Assembly (NCBI GenBank): GCA_951394045.1
Contig: OX596000.1
Location: 310,001-374,000 of the forward strand
Source: Nitzschia sp. DOCU1
Lineage: Eukaryota > Bacillariophyta > Bacillariophyceae > Bacillariales > Bacillariaceae
Length of the DNA: 64,000 bases
Direction: 5' to 3'
The position numbers were made by a program, and so were the translations under genes. A model generated the notes under the pieces. That model worked only from the letters and a program-made list of their open reading frames with translations. It searched no databases and was not told where the DNA came from. This document shows, piece by piece, positions 10,933-20,885 of the stretch; position 1 is the stretch's first letter; every line of letters begins with the position of its first letter.

Positions 10933-12212
10933 ATGATATTCCCCGCCAAATTGCATCGTCTTCTGAATCAAGCTTCGGATGACCCGATGTTGTCCCAGAT
11001 TATCTCATGGCTCCCTTGCGGCAAAGCATTCAAGATCCATGATCCCTTTCTCCTTAGCGAACTAGTCTTGCCTCGTCACTTCACGGGCATGAGCTCGTTC
11101 AAATCCTTCCGCCGCCAGCTCAATCTCTATGGGATCAAGAAAGTGCTCAAAAGCAACCATCATGTGGTGATGCTGAGGAATGGCGACGAGGAGGGACGAG
11201 AAGAACAACACTGTTTCACCGATGGGAAGAAACAGACGAAACAACTGAGCGAACAAGAGAGTACAGGTAAGTTTGCTGCTGCTTGTCCCCCGCCTTGTCG
11301 GCGTCCCACCCCCAGTATCTCCTTCGCGCGCGAATGTCCTTGCTCGTGGGGGTGGTCGCCGCAAGAAGAAACATCTTGCTTGTGCTAGGCGGCGACCTTC
11401 TCTAACGCCCCCCGTTCTCTCCTCTTTCACTGATTTTCGCTCCTTGGCTCCTATGGACGCCAGAGCTGATTGGAGCATATTATCATCCCATGTTTCGAAG
11501 AGATAAAATGTTGCTCACGGCTCCTGGATTGGTTCGTACTGCTCCCAAACAGCATGCAATTTGTAAAAGAAGGAACTACCATCTTCAAGCTCCCTTCGAG
11601 CACTCGGTATCATCATCGTCGTCAAGGAAGCGGGGTGGGAAGAAATGCTCAAGCATATCTTGCTGTTCTGCTGGCGTCTACCCTCCTGCTGAAGACGGGG
11701 AAAACATCAAGCTTGCTGTGATGGGTTCGTCGTCGTTGATTCCCTCTGCAGAGCTTCGCACTCTCGTACTATCTGCTGACGACAAGGGGGACGAGGGGGG
11801 CCTGCTAGTAGCATGGCGCCGTGCTGGTCCTCCTCCTCCGGAGCCTTTTCTTTGTCCTTTCCCCCAGTATCCTTCGTCCACCAAGAAAAACATGACAACG
11901 ATTGCTTCATGCAAGCCATCGGCACTCCAAGATAGCAGATTGCGGACGCTAAGCTACAAACGCCAGAATCAGGACCGCCAGCAGACGTGCTCGCCCCAAT
12001 GGTGCCCACGATCGCCTCAGTCCTCCCAGGAACAAGAAATCGGTTTTTCATCATCGCCCAATTTTAAGGAAGGATCTGATAGTAAGTCGACATGCATCGA
12101 CCAGCAAGATGCTGCTGCCGGCTTCCTCTTGTCGCTGTGCTCCGGCAATGAATCGTTTGATTATGATGATATCCATCGTGAAATCATCAAAACTTTCTTG
12201 AAAGTCCACTGA
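10933..12212 (+). CDS. heat-shock-factor-type transcription factor (HSF A)
   Basis: Two exons are predicted, 10933-11266 and 11464-12212. The intron (11267-11463, 197 bp) begins gtaagt and ends cag, and phase 1 matches exactly, giving 360 aa. Residues 2-70 are an HSF DNA-binding domain: FPAKLHRLL, then ISWLPCGKAFKIHD, then RHFTGMSSFKSFRRQLNLYG, which holds the recognition helix. After a hydrophilic insert of about 45 residues, exon 2 resumes with GAYYHPMFRRD, the C-terminal wing typical of diatom HSFs. The protein ends in an acidic block, DYDDIHREIIKTFL, that recurs in the neighbouring copies. The ATG at 10933 follows an A-rich leader and starts just before the domain; an upstream extension is open but lacks similarity. 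It should bind DNA in the nucleus; its targets are unknown. Confidence 0.88.
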
Positions 12213-12451
12213 GGAGGACACGTGTTGGTATTTCCCTTCTTCCACTGCTGCTGCTACCCGCGCCGCTTCTTCTTGTTACCGCAATTTTACCGGTCATAGC
12301 AGCAGTTATATTAGATAGACAGAAACATCAATGGGGCGACCACAAAGAACAACAGCAGCAGGATGTTCTCCTAGCGCGTCAGCCATGGTGCCGCTGTTGC
12401 CCCTTCTTCTTGTTCTTCTTCTCGATTGTCTACATCATACTAGTAGCATCA

Positions 12452-13428
12452 CCATCGTTTCAACGCGACCGCAAAGAGCTTGCAACTAGAATGACCAGTG
12501 CTGCTTCAAGGAATAATCCTCCGAAAGGATTAAAAAACGAGCGCACCAGGAGGTAAGAAGTACTGCTGCAAATCGTCCTCTTCTTTGACGTAACAGCATG
12601 TCCTTCTTCTCGTTCTTCTTTGTCTCACAATCATTCGACAACAATGTCGCCTCAAGCAGAAGGGCAGCAAAGGCAAAGACGCACGGCAGCGTTTCTTCCG
12701 ACTCTCCTCCGAGGCAACGGCAACATCACCGGTTCAAGAATATCATCCAAATCTTGGTCGTCTGCCGAATGAGAATGATCGACATGGTAAAAGTACAACC
12801 TGCACGCGCAGCAGTAGTCGCGAGAGTTACGTGACCTGGCCACCCCTGCCCTTGGATGTCCACACCGACGACAACCATCAAACGATACGAAACCTTGAAA
12901 GTGGTTCCCGAGCGAAGATTGGCAGTACCCACAGCGAAGATGCCGTTCTTGCCGCCAGCATCGACTCGAGTGGCGCTTCGGAAGTGGCGGTAATGGTGGC
13001 GGCCAATAGTCCTATTAACTTCATCCGTCGCCAACGCCAAGAACAGCAAAGTAGAATGAGTTCATCATCAACGCAAATGCAGCAGCATTGGAAACAGAAA
13101 GGGGCATTGTTGTCAGATGGGCCTTTTTATTCTCGGGGTGATGATGAATGCACGAGTGCGAGCAGCCAAAACAGACCGGCAGCTCACGAGGAACCTTATT
13201 CCGTTCTCCCCGTACCGAGATGTATATATCTTCCATTCACTCTTGATGATGCCAATCGTATCTCTCGAGCAATGACTTTTAATGAAGGTGAACTGGCAGT
13301 ATCGGCGGCGGCAAGTCCGTCCTTTGGGGCCACCACTGCAAGTAGTAGTACCCTACCCCGCCGACAGTGACGACATTTGTGAAGAGAGTCTCGAGACATT
13401 TCTTCCAGACCACCAGAATCGTGTCTAG
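12452..13428 (+). pseudogene. decayed HSF-gene copy lacking the DNA-binding domain
   Basis: This segment parallels the second and third exons of HSF B. 12452-12552 matches the block encoding QRD..KEL..RMT and NNPPKG, and it ends in the same gtaaga donor. 12598-13428 matches the third exon, including INFIRRQRQEQQS and the block starting DDANRISRAMTFNEG. The DNA-binding exon is absent. Frames are broken: one base is missing near 12708 relative to the sister copy, and a later indel moves the terminal block (D.DDIC.E.L.TFL) out of frame, so the open frame 12831-13370 stops early. Either it is a pseudogene or a fragment is still transcribed. The segment from about 12598 on contains a (CAG)n run just after the end. 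Confidence 0.8.
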
Positions 13429-14331
13429 CAGCAACAGCAGCAGCAGCAGCTCGTCGCCGCCGGATGTGTGAGGTTGGATACGAAGCGAAATAGGCAGTTC
13501 TCTCCCTCCATCGTCGATCGTCGCGAGAACCGATTCTTGTGTCTCAACTACCGGAAAATCACGACACGTCATCAGCGACGATTTTAACTCTTCTTCATTG
13601 GTGGAATCATGTCGTTCTCTAATAATTTTCCCAAAAATCATGCGCATGTCGTCCTTTCATTCCTCCCTTGGCAAACCTCTCATACTGTAGCTTCTACTTA
13701 ATGATTGACAAAGGGTTTTAGGACTACTATTGCGTACGTCGATAATTGAAGCGGTACCACACTTTCTACATGTTTATCTCGTCGTGCGAACCTTTGCATG
13801 AAAATTTCACATAGAGACCTCACACTCTGCTTCGCAAGGGCAATAGATACTGCTATTCAGGCCCTAAGATACCTACGTTCCTACGAACCGAGGTTCAAGT
13901 TAGTGGTAATCAGTCACCGCTCCGAGGGTAGGAGACCTGTAACTTGGCCCTTACAACTGCTAGAACAGTGTATGCTTCAATGCGCAAGCAATTCCATTGA
14001 CAATAAGCCTTCTGTGCAGGATCTGGGCACCAGCTTACCCTTTCATAGGGCAGCACTTCTACTATTTAGAGGCTTAAAATGCTAGAAAAGACTGCTTCGA
14101 TGCGCAATCAACTCCAATAAGAATCGTAGCCTTCTGTGCAGGATCTGCCAGCTTCCGCTCTCATAAGGCTTTCATAAGGCAACTTCTACTATTTGTAGAG
14201 AAGCAGCATCTCGGCACATAAACGGTAGAGATCGAATCGTTTCTATTGTTTCGTTATTGTCCTTGCAGCAAGACCACATCAGCGCCGTGTTAGCGTTGCT
14301 GGTGGCCAACGCGGACCACGACAAAATAACC
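13429..14331. other. intergenic, duplicated flank and tandem repeat
   Basis: A CAG-rich run occurs at about 13429-13450. Sequence up to about 13645 still resembles the flank downstream of HSF B (about 15754-15925), for example the blocks around acacgtcatca and ctaataatt. This shows that the duplication extended past the gene. A degenerate tandem pair follows at 13959-14200. No gene is seen. Confidence 0.65.
13959..14200. repeat. degenerate tandem duplication, ~115-bp unit
   Basis: Unit 1 (about 13959-14070) and unit 2 (about 14081-14200) share, in order, gctagaa, gcttc.atgcgcaa, gccttctgtgcaggatctg, a cagctt block, tttcata.gg and acttctactattt. Small indels separate the blocks. Confidence 0.8.
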
Positions 14332-15753
14332 ATGATGATGATGAAATCAGGACCTGGTGTTACAGCACCTTCCAGTGCGGCGCCTGGTGTGAGGTTCCCA
14401 GAGAAGCTTCATAGTTTTCTCACAATGGCCTCCACCGACCCTTTCCTCTGCCAGGTTATATCATGGCTTCCTGGTGGGGCCGCATTCAAAATACATGATG
14501 TTACTATATTCACAGCCGCTGTTTTGCCTCGCCATTTTACCGGGATGAATTCTTTCAAATCGTTCCGAAGACAACTCAATCTTTACGGCATTCGAAATCA
14601 GCGAAGAAGCGACCTCGATTCGGCAACGCTCTTGGTGAGCAGTGAGGAAGAACGCGAAGGTCCGTTGTTGGTTGTCCAAGAAGAAGAAGACGGAATGCTT
14701 TGCGTCATTACTATGAATACACTCGCAAGCAACGCAACATGTGTCTCACTCGTCTTTCTTCCTGTCTCGTCCTCAAACATCATGCTCTCTCTCCGATTCG
14801 CATTCACATCATCACTTCTAATACAAGCAGTTCTTATTGGGGCATATTTTCATCCCTTGCTTCAACGGGACCACAAAGAGCTTATAGTTAGAATGACCCG
14901 TGCTTCAAGGAATAATCCTCCAAAAGGATTCAAAGACGAGCGCAAGAGGAGGTAAGAACTGCCGCAAATCGCCTTCTCCTTCTTCGTTGCCGATTCGTTT
15001 ATCTCACAATCATTCCACAATGTCCAAAGGGGAAGGATGGCAAAGGCAAAGATGCAAGAAAGCAGCGTTTCTTCCGACTCGTCCTCCGAGGAAGCAGCGA
15101 CACCACCACCGTTTGAAGACTATCGTCCAGATCTTGTTCTTGGTCAGCTGCGGAATGAGAACGATCGACAGAGTCACACGGACGACAACCATCAAACGAT
15201 GCAAAGTACCCCAAACGATGTCATTCTTGCCGGCATCGACTCGAATATCGCGCGTTGCAGGTTTGAGGCTTCGGAAGAACAAGTGGACATGGTTGCGGCC
15301 AATCATCCTATTAACTTCATCCGACGCCAACGCCAAGAACAGCAAAGTGGTACGATGAGTTTTGTAAGAACACGAATGCAACAGGAGCATTACAAGCAGA
15401 GAGGGGGATCGTCGTCAGGTGGGCCTTTTTATTGTCGGGATGATTATGAATGCACAAGCCCAAGCAGCAGCCAAAACAAACCAGATCACGAGGAGTCTTC
15501 TTCCTCCTTTCTGCTCCCCGCGCCGAGCGATATCACTTCTTCATTCATTCTTGATGATGCCAATCGTATCTCTCGAGCAATGACTTTTAATGAAGGTGAA
15601 CTGGCAGTATCGGCGGCGGCAAGTCCGTGCTTTGGGGGCACCACCACTGCCGCCTTGTCAAGAACTCAAGGCTTTGAAGCGTATCAAGCCGACAATGACG
15701 ACATTTGTCAAGAGATTCTCAAGACATTTCTTCAAGACCAGAGTCGTTGCTAG
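14332..15753 (+). CDS. heat-shock-factor-type transcription factor (HSF B)
   Basis: The proposed exons are 14332-14659, 14831-14951 and about 15030-15753, giving about 390 aa. The HSF domain (FPEKLHSFL, ISWLPGGAAFKIHD, NSFKSFRRQLNLYG) is followed by GAYFHPLLQRD and a basic NNPPKGFKDERKRR stretch. The Ser/Gln-rich C-terminal half ends DDICQEILKTFL. The first intron is inferred from the pyrimidine-rich 171-nt stretch between LYG and GAYFH. It is a multiple of three and has no stop, so it could also be read through. Its donor gtccgt is weak. The second intron (gtaaga at 14952) is well supported by an in-frame stop and by the related copy. Four ATGs are stacked at 14332-14343. It is the intact sister of the decayed copy upstream. 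Confidence 0.8.
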
Positions 15754-16084
15754 CAGCAGCTTGTTGCCCGACACCACTTGCCTCTCCCGCCGGTATGGCA
15801 CCGGCAGTCTGCGATCATTTTTTCTCAATGATGACATGACACGTCATCAATTTTAACTATTTTTGATTAGTGGAGTTTTGTCGCATGGCGAATCATGTCC
15901 TAATAATTCTCCGAAAGTTCATGCCACTATCGTCATTCGTGTTCATTGCCTTTCGCCATTGGAGCAATGCACCGTCGTAGTGCATCAGCAAAGAGACCAC
16001 TTTGCCAATGCCAATAATAGTTTGCCTCATAAGAGAGCTTTGTCATTGTCGTTGACTGATTTGTTATTGTCAGCGTGTTGCTGA
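15754..16084. other. intergenic between HSF B and photolyase
   Basis: The first ~170 bp are the counterpart of sequence after the decayed HSF copy (to about 13645). The rest is unremarkable and should hold the photolyase promoter; no motif is claimed. Confidence 0.6.
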
Positions 16085-17833
16085 ATGTTCCGTCGCTATA
16101 ACACAGCAGTGACCTTTCTCGGCCGCCTTCGACGAACAACATCCTCCATCGCTGCTATTTTGATCCTTTCTCGCCAGAGTATTACGCCTGCTAGCGCATT
16201 TGGTGTCTATTCCTTTTCGGGGCGTTTCTATTCCAAACCAACAACAACAATCGTCATGAGTAGTTCGTATGTGACTACTTGCGATCCCATTCCGGCCGAT
16301 CAGTTGCCCTCCTGGATGCTCAAGGAACGGACTCGTATGCTGACGTCCGGCAGCAAGAGCCCCAAAATACCTGCCAAATCGATTGTGTATTGGATGCAAC
16401 GCGATGTCCGTACGGTCGATAATTGGGCTTTATTGACCGCTTGTCACTTGGCCGAAACCAATGGATTGTCGCTCCATGTGGTGCACGTTTTGAATCCTCC
16501 CGCCTCTACAGTGGCAGACGATGAGATCCCTACGCTAGAAACCATGGGCATGACGGAACGTCATGGGAAATTTCTCTTGGGAGGACTCCAACTCGTTCAT
16601 GCCGAATTGAAAGAACGTTCCGTGCCACTGCATATTATGAGGCCTCTTTCTCATCGATTGGTGAAGAATCTATTCGAAACGGAAATTTTGGAGGTATTGG
16701 AACCGGCGGCTGTCATTTGTGACTTTTCACCGATTCGACATTATCGACAATGGATGGAAATTGACGTCAAGGCATCATGTGAAACTCTTGGAATACCCAT
16801 GTGGCAAGTAGATGCTCACAATGTTGTCCCCGTATGGCATGCCGCCGACAAACGACAAGTGGGCGCCCGAACCTTGCGACCAAAGATTCATAATGTCGTA
16901 CAAACCTTTTTGCAAAAGTTTCCCAAATTCAAGGGCAATGAGCATCTAGCAGAAAACGACAAGCCCAAACTTCCATCCTTTGATTATGAAGTCTACGCCA
17001 ATTTCTTGGATTGGGATACTAGTGTGAAGGAAATCCCAAACATTCAACCGGGAACCAAGTCTGCCCAACAACGATTTGAATCCTTTATTACCACAGGGTT
17101 GCCCAAATTCGATCAACTTCGCAACGATCCCAATTATACCCAGATTTGTTCCAACTTGTCTCCCTGGCTCAATCATGGGCATATTGCCTTTCAACGATGC
17201 ATCATGGCTGTCAAAAAAGTCAACAAGTATTCGTCCGGATCGGCGTCGTACATTGAAGAAGGACTTGTGCGCAAAGAGCTTTCGGATAACTATTTGTATT
17301 ATACTCCTGACGATTATGACAAACTCACGGGAGCGGCGGAATGGGCGCAAGAGTCGTTGCAACTTCATGCCAGTGATGAACGAGAGTACTTATATACCCT
17401 GCAAGAACTGGAACAAGGCGAAACGCATGATGATTTGTGGAATGCTGCACAACTCCAAGTCGTTCGGGAAGGTGGGATGCATGGCTTTTTGCGCATGTAT
17501 TGGGCCAAAAAGATTTTGGAATGGACCGAATCTCCCGAAGTGGCTTTGAAAACAGCCCAATATTTTAATGACAAGTATGCTTTGGACGGCCGCGATCCAA
17601 ATGGATTTGTCGGCGTCGGATGGAGTATCATGGGGATTCACGATATGGGATGGAAGGAACGAGAAATCTTTGGCAAGATTCGCTTTATGAATTATAATGG
17701 TTGCAAGCGCAAGTTCAAAGTGCCAGATTTTGTTGCCAAGTACAAGGGAGCCGCAGAGAATGCGGTCAAGGCCGAGGCCAAGCATCAAGAAAAGAAACGC
17801 AGTCAAAAGAAACGCAAGAATCCATCGAAATAA
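16085..17833 (+). CDS. class II CPD photolyase (deoxyribodipyrimidine photolyase)
   Basis: A single 582-aa exon. The enzyme uses FAD and light to split cyclobutane pyrimidine dimers. Class II features run the whole length: YWMQRDVRTVDNWAL in the N-terminal alpha/beta domain, ICDFSPIRHYRQW, then VDAHNVVPVW. In the FAD-binding helical domain are LSPWLNHGHIAFQR, ELSDNYLYY, LYTLQELEQGETHD and the conserved end with DPNGFVGVGWSIMGIHD and KIRFMNYNGCKRKF. The first 57 residues are a leader with a short hydrophobic stretch (SIAAILIL) and ASAF at 36-39, the cleavage-site motif of diatom plastid preproteins. A second in-frame ATG (M58, position 16256) begins the conserved protein. Plastid targeting, or dual plastid and nuclear forms from two starts, is inference. 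A basic KKR tail could serve nuclear import. Confidence 0.94.
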   Translation: MFRRYNTAVTFLGRLRRTTSSIAAILILSRQSITPASAFGVYSFSGRFYSKPTTTIVMSSSYVTTCDPIPADQLPSWMLKERTRMLTSGSKSPKIPAKSIVYWMQRDVRTVDNWALLTACHLAETNGLSLHVVHVLNPPASTVADDEIPTLETMGMTERHGKFLLGGLQLVHAELKERSVPLHIMRPLSHRLVKNLFETEILEVLEPAAVICDFSPIRHYRQWMEIDVKASCETLGIPMWQVDAHNVVPVWHAADKRQVGARTLRPKIHNVVQTFLQKFPKFKGNEHLAENDKPKLPSFDYEVYANFLDWDTSVKEIPNIQPGTKSAQQRFESFITTGLPKFDQLRNDPNYTQICSNLSPWLNHGHIAFQRCIMAVKKVNKYSSGSASYIEEGLVRKELSDNYLYYTPDDYDKLTGAAEWAQESLQLHASDEREYLYTLQELEQGETHDDLWNAAQLQVVREGGMHGFLRMYWAKKILEWTESPEVALKTAQYFNDKYALDGRDPNGFVGVGWSIMGIHDMGWKEREIFGKIRFMNYNGCKRKFKVPDFVAKYKGAAENAVKAEAKHQEKKRSQKKRKNPSK

Positions 17834-18042
17834 TAGAATCATAGAAACTGAAGTTGTACATGTGCTCATGGATTTTGAAGTCTCTTCTTGCCTGCATTGA
17901 TCTTTTGTCGCTCTCATCAGTCAATACTCCAAGGTGTCATTTTGGAGCCCCGCTAGTACATTCCGGCAATCGACAATTCAACATACCAGTGTGTGGTGGA
18001 GCCGACGATTGAAGTCATGGGCATGGTTTCGTTCTTTCCACA

Positions 18043-18357
18043 TTATCGATTGGGCGTGGATTGTTTGGTACTACGCGCAGGAGTGCTGCCTCGGCTCGAC
18101 TTTGGCTTGTCGTTCGTCTTGGTGCGACCACTCGCTTGGTGCGGCTGTGTCGATCGTTTGGGTGCTGATGAGGACCGCTGCTTGTTGTTGTTATTCGACG
18201 AAGCGTAAATTTGATCATCTCTGTTGCGAGCGGTGGGAGTCCTTTCGCCCGTCCCACACAAGGATCGAAGATAGCCATACAGGCACATAAAAACAAACGG
18301 CACCACCATGAGAGCCGCCAAGACAAACAAGATGTAGTACCACCACTTGAGCGCCAT
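18043..18357 (-). CDS. small single-pass membrane protein, 104 aa, unknown
   Basis: The frame starts at the ATG at 18357. Residues 4-32 form one hydrophobic segment (YYILFVLAALMVVPFVF then MCLYGYL). The rest is a hydrophilic basic tail rich in Ser, Asn, Lys and Arg. It is convergent with the photolyase gene, with about 210 bp between the ends. I do not recognise a family. The membrane-segment-plus-tail layout argues for a real gene over chance, but an overlapping minus-strand frame of similar length (18015-18326) exists. Confidence 0.45.
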   Translation of the reverse strand: MALKWWYYILFVLAALMVVPFVFMCLYGYLRSLCGTGERTPTARNRDDQIYASSNNNNKQRSSSAPKRSTQPHQASGRTKTNDKPKSSRGSTPARSTKQSTPNR

Positions 18358-19254
18358 GGTTGTCGTGCTTTCTTATTTATAAAAACAAAAGTACTCGCAA
18401 AGTAAGAATGCTTGTAGTTCGATAGTGGCGAGAATCAAAGAACAAATAGTCTACTGGATGCCAGTGGGCTCGATGAAGTACGCTCTCCGCCCAGGAGGGT
18501 ATCTTCCGTCGTGTAGTACACAGCGCTGGTGAAGCTACAATAGCTGTAGCTCAGCTATGATGCATGCCCATTGTCGTCGGAAGTACGTTTGTTGTCTTGT
18601 GGCCGTGATTGGTCCTGGGTGGTGTATCATTCCCTTCGTAGAGGCATGGAAGGCCAAATGGGCAATGTGGGTGTGTGATGTCGTATTGGCGAACGAAATC
18701 CTTCCTCCCGCCCCATTCAACGGAACAGCCACATGGTAGAGTTCCATCGATCTCTCTAAATAGTCGATAGTAAATTATCTTCTTAGGAGGCGATTGGCTT
18801 CAACGGAATGAATGGATTATGGTACTTAGAACTCATATAAGCCAAAGGGCGGGAACTAGGTGAATTTCGCCGGGAAACGATGCGGCCCAAGTCAAATTTT
18901 ATCAGCTTAAACTGATTTCCGCGCCCGTCAGGCTAGCTCTTACGTACGTTCAACGGAAATTTGGAGGTCCTGCGAATATTTTTCCGCGAATGTGCAAGAG
19001 AGCCCGGCTCGAAAAAGAGCTACAACACCGAATACTCCTCTCTGAAACAGCAACTCCCTCTCTACCGGTAGACATTTGGTCTAGCTTTCCTTTGGAGGCT
19101 ATCTTTCCTCCTCTTGAGTATCCTCAAAAGAGAGGGACGCTATCGTGTGCTTGCTGTGTTAATCTTTTGAAGCGGAGCAAAAGCCTTTGCAAGCCTTGGT
19201 TCATTACTGTTTGAAGCGTGGCTTTTCTTTCATATTCAATCAATCGCCAGAAAC
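18358..19254. other. intergenic, nothing recognised
   Basis: Only short overlapping frames on both strands (60-74 codons) are present. The right part should carry the promoter of the SNARE gene. Confidence 0.6.
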
Positions 19255-20617
19255 ATGTCCTTTCAAGATGTGCACCGCAGCGGCGAACGAAGGAGGCAAC
19301 ATCCCATATTTGACAACCATCGGCATTCAAGTAGCGGCCCGGGCATTTCCATTACCCCCAAGACATCTTCTTCCAAGAACAATCAGCGAATGATTCTGGA
19401 CATGGCGACGAGGGCGGGCATGGAACAATCGTCGTCAAATAGACGAAGCAGCAAGTCCTCCAAAACCACCACCAGCAACAGCGGCAGTAAAAAGCAGCGG
19501 GGTGTCCGACCCCGACTCTCAACGACTTGCCCGGTCACTGCCAAGAAGTTGTTGGGAGACGATCACGACAGTATGAGTACGCAAGAAACCATTGAAACTT
19601 CCTCGCAAGAAGATTCCGACAATCCAGCCATTCTTCCGATTCGATCCAAAAAAGACTCGCCCAAATCGGTATTCGCGCACTTGACTACCTCCATTGTCAA
19701 CTTTCAGGTACGCAATAGTCCAATGTAACGTGGAATTGTTCCATTGCCTGCCCTTTACTCATATCTGTGCTTTTGTTTTTGCAGAAAATGGTGGCCGAAC
19801 TGGAGCGCCTAATGGACGATGCGGGCACGTCCCCTGAAATTCAATGGCGGACGCGCATTTTGATTCGATCCGCCCAAGATGCCAATCGCGACATTCATAA
19901 GCGATTGCAAACGGTGACGGGGGGCAGCTCGTCCGCTCTACGCAAACTACAGCGAGACTTTGATCGAGGCCAAACCAATCTCGCTGAAGTTTTGCAAACG
20001 TATCACTTGAAGCAACAAGCCGAAGTTTCACTGTTCACAGCTGATGCCACGAAAGAAGAGTTTTTTGATCGAGCCATGAGAGAACGAGAGCAGGAAGTTC
20101 AGAAAATACACAAGTCGATGAATCAAGTCAACACGATCTATCAGGTAGGTACATCGTGGCGAGTCTTGTGTTGCAAACCTAGCATTCGGCTCACCAACTC
20201 TTGCTAATTTAGGACTTGGCGGCCATGGTGGATGGACAACAGGATCAGATTGATCAAATTGCCGAACGAGTGGGAGATTCCAAATCCAATACGAGGGCAG
20301 GTTTGCACTCTGTCAGGAACGGCTTCTTTTCTTCGTTGTTGTGCGTCCCCGACGAGAGCATTGTGTTGGATGAGCTCAAACACGAAAAAGAAGGCCACTT
20401 TCGCGTCAATGAAGACTTTGTATGGACCATGCCCTTTGAAACGTTGGGGGATGATATGAGGTCGGTCCAAGCCGACGTCTTTCGATGTGGCAGGGATGTG
20501 GTGGACGATTTGCACGAGCATGTGCCAGTTGCTAAACTTTTGGAATCGGGATGCAGCGATCGCGCCTTTGAGTGTCAAGAACAATTTGACTGCAAAGCGG
20601 TGTCGTTTCCACGATAG
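19255..20617 (+). CDS. Qa-SNARE (syntaxin-like), no visible membrane anchor
   Basis: Three exons are predicted, 19255-19707, 19785-20144 and 20213-20617. Introns of 77 and 68 bp (gtacgc..gcag and gtaggt..tttag) both fall in phase 0, giving 405 aa. Syntaxins pair with other SNAREs to drive vesicle fusion. Residues ~1-150 are Ser/Lys/Arg-rich and low in structure. Residues ~152-240 look like a helical syntaxin N-terminal region (ERLMDDAG, DIHKRLQTV). The SNARE helix runs about 248-305: REREQEVQKIHKSMNQVN, IYQDLAAMVDGQQDQIDQI and SNTRAGL. The central layer glutamine is Q280. The oddity is the C-terminus: instead of a hydrophobic tail, about 95 hydrophilic residues follow, with several Cys and a VWTMPFETL motif. 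Membrane attachment would need lipidation, a partner or an unseen exon. Confidence 0.87.
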
Positions 20618-20716
20618 CTAGAGGGAGTAACAAACAAGTATCTGTAAATAAAAATGTTATGCATGCAATTCCTTTCAGCGACATCTCCAATGGCTTTATC
20701 ACGGAGCGGATGAAGC

Positions 20717-20885
20717 CTGTCGCCAGGCAGCAGGCTAGTTAGTAGCTTCAGGTGCTGATAGCCCCAATGACTGCACTTCCAGTCCGACAGTCCCAATATC
20801 TTTCGAGATGGTGGGGCAGACGAAAACTATCGTCAAGCACTAGGCTAGTCAGTAGCTCGAGGTGCTGCTAGCCCAGTGACTGCAC
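20717..20885. repeat. imperfect duplication of the 3' end of the LRR gene
   Basis: 20717-20776 and 20828-20885 share aggctagt.agtagct followed by aggtgctg.tagccc and tgactgcac. The second copy encodes the final residues (CSHWASSTSSY) of the LRR gene. The first lies just beyond its stop codon, so the gene's end has been duplicated in tandem with a period of about 110 bp. Confidence 0.75.

Noticed and set aside
16946..17368. 140-codon minus-strand frame in the photolyase
   Set aside because: Antisense to well-conserved photolyase codons; no independent support.
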